Origin: Chthoniobacteraceae bacterium
GTDB taxonomy: Bacteria; Verrucomicrobiota; Verrucomicrobiia; Chthoniobacterales; Chthoniobacteraceae
Reading direction: 5' to 3'
Assembly (NCBI GenBank): GCA_947476045.1
Contig: CANJNZ010000048.1
Coordinates: 1 to 34,358, forward strand
Length of the DNA: 34,358 nucleotides
This document shows, piece by piece, positions 25,408 to 33,400 of this stretch. How positions within the stretch are numbered: the first letter of the stretch is position 1; the number at the start of each line of letters is the position of its first letter. The notes beneath the pieces were generated by a model. It was given only the letters and a program-made list of their open reading frames with translations. It did not search any database and had not been told where the DNA came from. The position numbers and the translations under genes are program-made.

Positions 25408-25468
25408 AGTGAAAATTGATACAGTGCGTGGATCAAAGAATTGGACCTGACCGCAGCGGATACGGACT

Positions 25469-25957
25469 TCAAGGAGTAGGCTGCTTTTGCCTGCGCCAAA
25501 ATGCGTAGAAGGCCGCCATCGGTGCGGAGTAGAAAAGCATCCAGTGTCCGGAAAAACCACGCGCCTCCCAGGCTCGCAGCTGATTATATTCGGTCTCGGT
25601 GATCTCCTTGATGACGCGGCCGTGGTTTTGCTGAACATACTTTCCATCGCGCCTGCGCGGGCCTCCATTATAAGTATGAACAAGCAACATGGCAAAGTTC
25701 ACCAGCGCGTAAATAAAGAGCACTGTAATCAACAGACTCATCCATCGCGGTGCATCTGCAGGTGGGAACGAGCCTTGTTTGCCGGACGTGCTGTCTTTGT
25801 TGGTCCTGTGGATCATGATGAGGAAGAGCGGGAAAATTAAAACATGCATCGGCCAAACTTGTCCCATTTCCACGATTCTCCCCGGGATAAAGGACGACAG
25901 GTGAATCGCAAAACTAACCACCAACCCCAGAGCGGAAAGCAGGAAAAGGGGAAACAT
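25469..25957 (-). CDS. Four-helix integral membrane protein of unknown function
   Basis: A 162-aa protein starting at the ATG at 25957, which shares its A with the stop of the upstream gene (TAATG). Four hydrophobic segments are visible: FPLFLLSALGLVVSFAIHL, VLIFPLFLIMI, LLITVLFIYALVNFAMLL and a shorter WMLFYSAPMAAFYAFW near the end. A hydrophilic, charged loop of about 40 residues lies before the last segment. The C-terminus is basic. No family is recognised. Overlap with the ABM gene points to coupled translation, but this does not reveal its task. A longer frame to 25990 would overlap the upstream gene further and is less likely. Confidence 0.7.
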   Translation of the reverse strand: MFPLFLLSALGLVVSFAIHLSSFIPGRIVEMGQVWPMHVLIFPLFLIMIHRTNKDSTSGKQGSFPPADAPRWMSLLITVLFIYALVNFAMLLVHTYNGGPRRRDGKYVQQNHGRVIKEITETEYNQLRAWEARGFSGHWMLFYSAPMAAFYAFWRRQKQPTP

Positions 25958-26319
25958 TACTTCGCCACACCGCACTCGAAGGCGAACCACGTTGGGTTCA
26001 GCGCGCTCATCGCGGGCTTGAGCTTTTCGAGTTCGGCGGCGGGGCCGTGGAATTCCAGACGCAGCAGGTCGGAGATTTTCAGCGCTTCGTCGAGCAGGTC
26101 GCCGACGTTGGTGATGTGGGCCAGCGTGGCTTCTGCGCCGATGTAGCTTTCGCGGCAGAAAATCACGTCGTCCGAGATGGTGAAGTCGTAGCAGAGGCAG
26201 TCTTTTTCAGTCGTGGTGCGGGCGACGAACTGCGGGAGCAGTGCCTTGAATGCGTCCATTTTTCCGGCGTGGACTTTGAAATACGGGTGGATGCTGACGA
26301 CGTTGTTTTGCTGGCTCAT
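25957..26319 (-). CDS. Antibiotic biosynthesis monooxygenase (ABM)-domain protein
   Basis: A 120-aa cytoplasmic protein with the dimeric alpha/beta-barrel pattern of ABM proteins. It opens VVSIHPYFKVHAGKMDAFKA, then CLCYDFTISDDVIFCRESY and a helix AALxHI-type stretch (EATLAHITNVGDLLDEAL). Members oxidise small aromatic or quinol compounds without a cofactor, or act as heme-handling enzymes, and many have unknown substrates. The length is close to the family norm. The start codon overlaps the stop of the upstream oxidoreductase by 4 nt and its own stop overlaps the next start. It is therefore the middle gene of a tightly coupled three-gene unit, perhaps acting on the same metabolite as the oxidoreductase. 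Confidence 0.82.
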   Translation of the reverse strand: MSQQNNVVSIHPYFKVHAGKMDAFKALLPQFVARTTTEKDCLCYDFTISDDVIFCRESYIGAEATLAHITNVGDLLDEALKISDLLRLEFHGPAAELEKLKPAMSALNPTWFAFECGVAK

Positions 26320-27470
26320 GGTGTTGTGTTGTTGGTTGAAATTTCCACGGCGCGCTTCTCCGTGTGCGAGACGAGCGCGGCGGCGAAAAGCTCGTGGCTG
26401 AGCACCGCTTCATCCGGCGTCGCGCAGCCGAAGCGCCCGCCGAGCGAACCGGCGCGCTCCGCAGCGAAAGCCGCCAGCATTTGCTGAAAGCAATCCGCAA
26501 ATCCCGCCTCGAAAATCCCGCCCGTGACCACGGGGAACGCGCTGTCCGCCATGCCCACATCGTAGCGCTCCCACACCTGCTCCTTGCCGCGCCGGAACTG
26601 CCACACGGTCTTCGGCTCCTTCGTGGAAAAGCGCACGCCGCCATCGGTGCCGAGCACTTCGATGAACCACGTATTCATTTCGCCCGGCGCGAGACGCTTC
26701 GTTTCCAGCCGCATCGGCACGGTGCCGTTGGGGTGTCCGGGGATTTCCACATCGCAGTGCAGCATCGCGTTGTCCCACGTGTCGCAAGCCGCCATGCCGC
26801 CTTTGCCGTCGGGTCGCTCGTGCGTGATTTTTTGAAGCTGCGCATACACGTGCGCCGGACGCCACCCGAGGCGGAACGGCACGTGGCAGGCGTGCATCCC
26901 GAGGTCGCCCATGACGCCGATGGCTCCGCAAAATTTCACCTGCCGCTTCCAGTTGATCGTCTTCGCCGGGTCGAGATCGCTCGCGTGCCAGAAGCCGCTG
27001 CGAATCTCCAGCAAATGCCCCAACTTTCCCTCGCCGATCACCCGCAGCGCGCGCTGCACGCCCGGCAGGAATGGTAGTTCCGACGAACACCGCACAAAGC
27101 GCCCCGTTTCCCGCGCCACGTCGCGAATTTTCCGCGCCGCCGCGAGATCAATCCCGAAAGGTTTCTCCGCCAGCAAATCCTTCCCCGCCCGCAGCACGTC
27201 GAGATAGAGCGCTTCGTGCAGATGATGCGGCACCGCGACATACACCGCATCGAGTTCCGCATTCGCGAGCAGCTCGCGCGAGTCCGCCGTGATTTGCCGC
27301 ACGGTCGGGATTTGCCGGAACCACTCGCGCGTCTTTTCCGCGAGGTCGCACACCGCCGCCAACTCGACCCGCACGCCGACATCCGTGAGCGCGCACCAGC
27401 GCCCGATGGCGCTCGCCATTTCCCGTCCCATAAGCCCGCCGCCGATGATGCCGAGTCTGAGTGTTTTCAT
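26316..27470 (-). CDS. Cytoplasmic Gfo/Idh/MocA-family oxidoreductase
   Basis: A 384-aa protein with no export signal. The N-terminal Rossmann fold starts LRLGIIGGGLMGREMA, giving GxGxxG, and its second strand ends AAVCDLAEK. LLAEKPFGIDL carries the catalytic Lys of the EKP motif near residue 105. VMGDLGMHACHVPF gives the conserved substrate-binding His region. The C-terminal half is the family beta-sheet domain. These enzymes act on sugars, inositols or related polyols with NAD(P). It differs from the Tat-exported relative at 9553 in location and in having the canonical EKP. It is the promoter-proximal gene of the overlapping trio that runs leftward. Confidence 0.9.
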   Translation of the reverse strand: MKTLRLGIIGGGLMGREMASAIGRWCALTDVGVRVELAAVCDLAEKTREWFRQIPTVRQITADSRELLANAELDAVYVAVPHHLHEALYLDVLRAGKDLLAEKPFGIDLAAARKIRDVARETGRFVRCSSELPFLPGVQRALRVIGEGKLGHLLEIRSGFWHASDLDPAKTINWKRQVKFCGAIGVMGDLGMHACHVPFRLGWRPAHVYAQLQKITHERPDGKGGMAACDTWDNAMLHCDVEIPGHPNGTVPMRLETKRLAPGEMNTWFIEVLGTDGGVRFSTKEPKTVWQFRRGKEQVWERYDVGMADSAFPVVTGGIFEAGFADCFQQMLAAFAAERAGSLGGRFGCATPDEAVLSHELFAAALVSHTEKRAVEISTNNTTP

Positions 27471-27569
27471 GCAGTCCGCGCGTTCTAGCGGGGGAAAGGG
27501 GCGTGTGGAAAGGGAAAGTCACACCGCCCGCACGGACGCGCCGCTGAATCTCTGGAGTGTTCTATTTTT

Positions 27570-27661
27570 AATTTGGAAGCCATGAAGCCATGAAGGGAAG
27601 ATTGTCACCCCAATTGGATTAGCCGACTTCAGTTCATTCCTAGTTTCCTGGCTTCCAAATT
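27570..27661. repeat. Inverted repeat with 12-bp perfect arms
   Basis: AATTTGGAAGCC (27570-27581) is the exact reverse complement of GGCTTCCAAATT (27650-27661), with 68 bp between. CATGAAGC is directly repeated just inside the left arm. The element sits in the 252-bp gap between divergent genes, which otherwise shows no coding or clear promoter signal. It may be a small dispersed element; a genome-wide copy count is needed to say. Confidence 0.6.
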
Positions 27662-27722
27662 TGGACACCACCTGAATCTCCCGCGTCTTGCGTTGCGCGG
27701 CGGCGATTGGCAAAAGGCGGCG

Positions 27723-28478
27723 GTGAACGAAGAACCTCCAGCCAAACGCCGCCGCCCTGGGAAACTTTGGTGGTGGATGCTCGCGATCTTTCTCGGTGTG
27801 TGCGGCTGGCAAATGTGGAAGCTCAACGCCTACGAAAATGCCGTATGGGAGGCGAAGGTGGCACACTTCACTTGGGAGTGCGACGACGCCATCAGCCTCA
27901 TTCGTCAGGATTGGCACAATGCTCTGAAAAAGGAGACATGGGGAACTCACCCCCGCGTGCTTGGCATGGGAGAAGTCCCTGACCTTGGCCGCTACCGAGA
28001 AATGCTCCACTTACTCCGTCCCACGGTATTACGTGTCTCGGCATGTGAAAATATGGACGACCTCAAGAACGTCGTCGGTCTGCAATCTCTCGCTCTCAGC
28101 AACTGCCCCACACTACAGAACGCGGACGTTCTGAAGGGCCTTACCGGCCTGCAAATGCTCGATCTTAGCGAATGGACCGCGCTGCAAAACGTGAATGCTC
28201 TCAAGGGTCTCACCACCCTGCAAGAGATCAACCTCACCAACTGCACCGCGCTGCAAAACGTGGACGACCTCAAGGACCTCACCGCACTGCAATTGCTAAA
28301 CCTCCGCTTCTGCCGCTCGCTGCAAAACGTGGACGGTATCAAGGGCCTCACTGGACTGAAGGAACTCAACCTCTACAGCTGCAATAAAATCCCCGCTGCC
28401 GCGCTGCGCGAACTGCGTGCTGCCCTGCCGAATACCGACATCACCTTCCCCGACGGCACCAAGAACCCGCCGCAGTAA
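27723..28478 (+). CDS. Membrane-anchored leucine-rich-repeat protein
   Basis: A 251-aa protein. GTG 27723 is preferred over TTG 27693 because AAAGG lies about 5 nt upstream. A basic N-terminus (PAKRRRPGKLWWW) precedes one transmembrane segment (MLAIFLGVCGWQMW), so the remainder is probably outside the cytoplasm. From about residue 115, five leucine-rich repeats of about 23 residues appear, for example LQNVNALKGLTTLQEINLTNC and LQNVDDLKDLTALQLLNLRFC in overlapping form. The matching 69-bp DNA repeat with CTGCAAAACGTG shows recent expansion. Such repeats mediate protein binding. A short tail follows (ALRELRAALPNTDITF), typical for LRR ends. The gene ends just before two 21-bp repeat arrays. Confidence 0.82.
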   Translation: MNEEPPAKRRRPGKLWWWMLAIFLGVCGWQMWKLNAYENAVWEAKVAHFTWECDDAISLIRQDWHNALKKETWGTHPRVLGMGEVPDLGRYREMLHLLRPTVLRVSACENMDDLKNVVGLQSLALSNCPTLQNADVLKGLTGLQMLDLSEWTALQNVNALKGLTTLQEINLTNCTALQNVDDLKDLTALQLLNLRFCRSLQNVDGIKGLTGLKELNLYSCNKIPAAALRELRAALPNTDITFPDGTKNPPQ

Positions 28479-28536
28479 AGCGCCGCTGCCCCCGCCAGCC
28501 CCATCGGGCTACAGAGAGGCTTCTCTGAGGAAAAGA

Positions 28537-28827
28537 GGAGCGTTATCGGACGGCGGAATAACGTTATTGGACGGAGGAGTAACGTTATTGGACGGTGGAA
28601 TAACGTTATTGGACGGCGGAGTAACGTTATTGGAAGGCGGAGTAACGTTATTGGAAGGCGGAGTAACGTTATTGGACGACGGAATAACGTTATTGGACGG
28701 CGGAATAACGTTATTGGACGGCGGAATAACGTTATTGGACGGCGGAATAACGTTATCGGACGACGGAATAACGTCATTGGACGGCGGAATAACGTTACTG
28801 AACAGCGGAATAACGTCACTGGAACCA
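28537..28827. repeat. 21-bp tandem repeat array 2, palindrome-bearing (13 full units)
   Basis: Thirteen 21-bp units start at 28555 and every 21 bp to 28807, preceded by an 18-bp partial at 28537. The unit is GGAATAACGTTATTGGACGG plus a final C. Units starting at 28555, 28597, 28681, 28702 and 28723 contain AATAACGTTATT, a perfect 12-bp palindrome; most others keep ATAACGTTAT or TAACGTTA. Divergence grows toward the right end (TCA, TAC replacements of TTA). One plus-strand frame would encode GITLLDG heptads. There are no spacers, so it is not CRISPR. It lies between the LRR gene and the kinase gene. Confidence 0.95.
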
Positions 28828-28896
28828 ACGGTATGTTGGCCTGTGAAGTTCTTGGATTACCCTCCACCTTCCATGGGCGTCCCTGCGCTTCCCGTG

Positions 28897-29190
28897 GACG
28901 ACCCCGCCGGGAATTTGGACGACCCCGCGCCAAAGTTTGACGACCCCGCCAAGTTTTTGGACGAACCCGCGCAAAGTTTGGAGCACCCCGCCGGGTTTTA
29001 GGACGAACCCGCCGGGAATTTGGAGCACCCCGCGCAAAGTTTTGGGCACCCCGCCGGGTTTTTGGACGAACCCGCCAGAAATTTGGAGCACCCCGCGCAA
29101 AGTTTTGGGCACCCCGCCAGATTTTTGGACGACCCCGCCGGAAATTAGGAACACCCCGCACGAAGTTTGGAGCACCCCGCGCGAAAAGGG
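28897..29190. repeat. 21-bp tandem repeat array 3 (14 units, 63-bp higher order)
   Basis: Fourteen units begin at 28897 and every 21 bp to 29170. They share a G(A/G)(C/G)(G/C)A(C/A)CCCGC core followed by an A/T-rich tract such as GGGAATTTG, CAAAGTTT or GGGTTTTTG. Units 6-8, 9-11 and 12-14 repeat as trimers, giving a 63-bp higher-order period. The sequence is unrelated to array 2, which ends 70 bp earlier. The degenerate stretch 28875-28896 may be an older unit. Long frames are open through it on both strands because the unit is a multiple of three. The remaining 240 bp to the kinase gene hold only degenerate, GC-rich sequence. Confidence 0.93.
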
Positions 29191-29432
29191 GGCGGGCCTC
29201 CAACAGAGAAGGACGCCACCCGGACGGCGCGGGACCTTGCTTGCGAGGCGGAAGCACGTGCATGGACGGCGGAAGCAACGTCCCGGACAGCAACAAAGCC
29301 CCGCCGCAGTTGCAGGGACGCGATATGCCAGCATCGGGCTGGACGCGCACGCTTTCGCTATGTATCCCGTGCGCCTTTCCGCCGCTGGCGGGAATTATTT
29401 GTCATTCCAAACCCGTAATCCTTCATTCTCCT

Positions 29433-30353
29433 ATGTCCGTCCTCGTTGTTGGTTCCATTGCGCTCGATACAGTAAAAACTCCGTTTGAGGAGCACGCGGA
29501 TCTGCTCGGCGGGTCGGCGAGTTATTGCGCGGTGGCGGCGTCGTTTTTCTCGCAGGTGAATCTGGTCGGCGTGGTGGGGAAGGATTTTCCCGGCGAGCAT
29601 GTGGAGTTTTTTAAATCGCGCGGGATGGACCTTGCGGGGTTGCAGATGGTGGACGGGGAGACGTTCCGGTGGTCGGGCGAATACATGGTGGACATGAATG
29701 TGCGCGAGACGCGGAGCATCGCGCTGAATGTGTTCGAGCATTTCAATCCGGTGCTGGCGCCGGGGTATGCGGAGACGCCGTTTGTGTTGCTGGGAAATAT
29801 CGGGCCGGATTTGCAGAACCACGTGCTGGATCAGGTGAAGAAGCCGAAGTTCGTCATCGCGGATACGATGGACCTGTGGATCAACATCGCGCTGCCGGAG
29901 CTGACGCGGCTGCTCAAGCGGGTGGACATGTTGATTCTGAATGACGGCGAGGCGCGTCTGCTGACGAAGGAGACTTCGCTGGTGAAGGCGGGCCAGAAGA
30001 TTCAGGCGATGGGGCCGCGTTTCGTGGCGGTGAAGAAGGGCGAGCACGGCTGTTTGCTCTTCGGCGAAAACGGGGATTTCTTTTCGTGTGGCGCGTATCC
30101 GCTCGAAGATGTGCATGACCCGACCGGGGCGGGGGACTCGTTCGCTGGCGGTCTCGCCGGCTATCTCGCGAGCACGGTGGACGGCACGGTGAAGTTCACC
30201 GATTTGCGCCGGGCGGTGGTGTTCGGCTCGGTGCTGGCGTCTTACAATGTGGAGCAGTTCAGCCTCGAACGGATGCGGACGCTCACGCAAAAGGACATCC
30301 AGGATCGCTACGATGGTTTCCGGCTGTTCAGCCACTTCGAGGAGATCGAGTAG
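29433..30353 (+). CDS. PfkB-family sugar or nucleoside kinase
   Basis: A 306-aa cytoplasmic kinase of normal family length. The start at 29433 gives SVLVVGSIALDTVKTP, the usual first strand; an open frame to 29241 continues into repeat-like DNA and is ignored. GGSASYCAVAASFF is the N-terminal PfkB substrate-binding signature. HDPTGAGDSFAGGLAGYL is the C-terminal signature, with the catalytic Asp in GAGD and the anion hole. LILNDGEARLL is the typical central motif. The family phosphorylates sugars such as ribose or fructose, or adenosine; the substrate cannot be fixed here. It is followed 60 bp later by a cytochrome/WD40 gene in the same direction. Confidence 0.9.
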   Translation: MSVLVVGSIALDTVKTPFEEHADLLGGSASYCAVAASFFSQVNLVGVVGKDFPGEHVEFFKSRGMDLAGLQMVDGETFRWSGEYMVDMNVRETRSIALNVFEHFNPVLAPGYAETPFVLLGNIGPDLQNHVLDQVKKPKFVIADTMDLWINIALPELTRLLKRVDMLILNDGEARLLTKETSLVKAGQKIQAMGPRFVAVKKGEHGCLLFGENGDFFSCGAYPLEDVHDPTGAGDSFAGGLAGYLASTVDGTVKFTDLRRAVVFGSVLASYNVEQFSLERMRTLTQKDIQDRYDGFRLFSHFEEIE

Positions 30354-30413
30354 TGCGCGGCCGCACGCGGTTGTAAGTTGATCGCGGGGCGTTTGCCGTT
30401 CATCCTCCGAGGC

Positions 30414-33400
30414 ATGAGGCTGTGTTTCATTCTTCTGTTTCTCGCTGTGCGTCTGCTCGCGGAGGAGCCGGATTATTTTCCGGCGGTGGCCAAGTTGATC
30501 GAGGATCGCTGTCTCGACTGTCACGCGGCGGATGACCCGGAGGGGAAGTTTGTGATGGAGTCGCACGCGGATATTTTGAAGGGCGGCGAGAGCGGCAAGG
30601 CGTTCGAAGCGGGGAAGGGGACGGAGAGCTTGATGGTGAAATATCTGCGCGGCGAGGTGGTGAAGGACGGGAAGAAGAAATTCATGCCGCCGGGCAAACG
30701 CGACAAACTCACGGCGGAGGAGATCGAGGCGTTCGTGAAGTGGATTGATGCGGGTGCGAAACCGCCGCAGCGCGCGATGGATAAGAAGGTCGTGGAAGTG
30801 CCGAAGGTTCTGCCGAAGGGCGCGCCGCGTGTGGCGGTGACGGCGCTCGCTTTTTCGCCGCAGGCGAAGCTCGTGGCGGTGGGGCGCTATGGCGTGGTGG
30901 AGTTGATGGACGCTCGCTCGCAAGCAGTGGTGAAGCGGCTGGAGGGGCATCGCGGAAACGTGAACGCGATTGTGTGGAGCGCGGATGGCGCGGAGCTATT
31001 CGCAGCGAGCGGGGAGAGTGCGGTGGCGGGCGAGGTGAAGGAGTGGAGCGTGGCGGATGCGAAGGTGCTGCGCACGTTTGCAGGGCACCGGGATATGATC
31101 TATGCGCTCGCGCTTTCGCCGGATGGAAGGACGCTGGCGACGGGGAGCTACGATCAGAAAATCAAACTGTGGAATGTGGCGGATGGAGCGGAGCGCCGCA
31201 CGCTGAGCGGGCACAACGGCGCGGTGTTCGGCCTCGCGTTCCGGCCCGATGGAAAGCTGCTCGCGAGCGCCAGCGCGGACCGCACGGTAAAGCTCTGGGA
31301 TGTGGCGAGCGGGGAGCGGCGCGATACTTTTTCGCAGCCGCTGAAGGAGCAGCTTGCCGTGGCGTGGAGCGCGGATGGGAAGCGTCTCGCCGCTGGTGGC
31401 GCGGATAATCGCATCCGCATCTGGCAGGTTTCACCGGAGGCGCGGGAGACGACGAATCCGCTGCTCATCGCGCGCTTTGCTCACGACCAGCCGATTCTGC
31501 GTGTGCTGTGGAGTGCGGACGGGAAGTCGCTGCTCAGTTCCGCGCAGGACGGCATCGTGAAAGTGTGGGACGCCGATGTGCAGGAGCGTCTCGCGCTCGA
31601 AAAACAATCGGACTGGCCGACGGCTCTGGCATTCGCGGGAGACGCGCTTGTTGTCGGGCGTGCGGATGGTGGGGTGGCGTTTTACGAAGGCGCGAGCGGG
31701 AAAGTGATCGCGCCGCAAACTTCCAGCATTGAGTGCGGCAAGCGGAGGACGTTACGGAGAGTTTTGTGTCAGGGCACAGACTCAAAAAAGGACGAGGCGA
31801 AGCATGCGCCGAAGCCGGAAGTGGCGTCAGCATCGCCGCGAGAAGTGGAGCGCGGAAAGGAAGTCGCGGTGAAGCTACTCGGAAGCAATCTTCCGAAATC
31901 TCTGCTCGTGAAATGCGCAGATGAGCGTGTCGCGATCAAAATCACCTCCATCAAGCCGGACGAAATTTCCCTCGCAGTCAGCATTCCCGCCGATTTGCCG
32001 CGCAATGGCTACGACGTCATTATCTCGACGGACGACGGCAAGGAGTTCGACCGCGTGCCGCTGCGCGTAGGCGATTTGCCGGTGAGCGATTTCCCCGCGA
32101 AGAGCACACGCGAGACGCTCGCGCAGTTGCCCGTTTCCGCGTGGGGTGTGATTTCGCAACCGGGCGAAAGCGACCGCTATGAGTTCGATGCAAAAGCAGG
32201 GCAGACGATTGTTTTCGACATCACCGCATCGTCACTCGGATCGAGCGCGGACGCGGTGATCAGTCTCACGGATTCCGCAGGACGTGTGCTGGCGACGTCG
32301 CGGAAGTTCACTCGAGGCGATGCATTCATCGCGCACACTTTCGCTGATGGCGGGCGTTACGCGCTCACCGTCGGTGCCGCGCAGGCTGGCGGCAGCAAGG
32401 AGCATTTTTACAATCTGGTGATTGGCGAGCTTCCGTATGTCACTGGTGTTTTTCCGCTCAGTGTTGCAGCGAATACAGAAACGGAACTCGAACTCATCGG
32501 ATACAATCTCCCGACTGAAACTGCGGCGCGCACTTTGAAAGTGAAGGCCGGCGCGAATGGCATGGTGCCGCTGACGATTGAGAAATTTCGCAGTCGCACG
32601 AACGCTAATTTACCTGTGAGCGAGCTGCCGAACTTCATCGAGAGCGGAAGCAACCGTTCGCTCCAAAGCGCGCAGATGATTTCAATGCCGAGCAGTATGA
32701 ATGGGCGCATCTCCACTGCGGGGCAGACGGGGTATTATAAATTCGCAGCGCGCGCGGGCGTGACTTACACCATCGAAACGGACGCGACGAAGCGCGGTTC
32801 GCCGATGGATACGAAGCTCGCGGTGCTTTGTTCGGATGGGCGTCCGGTCGAGCGGATGTTGCTGCAAGCAGTGCGTGACAGCGCGCTAACATTTAGGCCG
32901 ATTAACTCTACGGACGGCGAGGCGCGCGTGGACAACTGGCGCGAGATGGAGCTGAACCAACTGCTGTGGATGCAAGGCGAAGTCGCAAAACTTTTCTCAA
33001 TGCCCGAGGGTCCCGACAGCGGTTTCGGATTTTATCTCAACGACGAAAAGCGCATCGCGTATTTCAATACGACCGCCACAGCGCACCCGCTCGACGAGCC
33101 GTGTTACATCGTGGAACCGCATCCGCCGGGCACGAAGCTCGTCGCAAATGGGCTGCCTATTTTCACGCTGCACTATGAAAACGACGACGACGGGTTGAGG
33201 GAACTTGGCAGCGATTCGCGCATTCTTTTCACCGCGCCGAAAGACGGTGAGTTTGTGATTCGCGTGCAAGACAGCCGGGGGTTCGGAGGGGAGCGTTACT
33301 CCTATCGCCTGCTGCTGCACGAGGCGCGGCCTGATTTCTCCGTGAGTGCGACGGGGTTCGAGTATCAAGTGAGCGCTGGGAGCGGGAAGGCTTTTACCTA

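Noticed and set aside
29241-29432. N-terminal extension of the kinase by 64 residues
   Set aside because: The extension translates degenerate repeat-like DNA and no kinase of the family needs it; the ATG at 29433 begins the first conserved strand.
29358-30950. A 530-codon minus-strand frame across the kinase gene and the start of the cytochrome/WD40 gene
   Set aside because: It spans two well-supported genes on the other strand and has only low-complexity Arg/His/Leu sequence.
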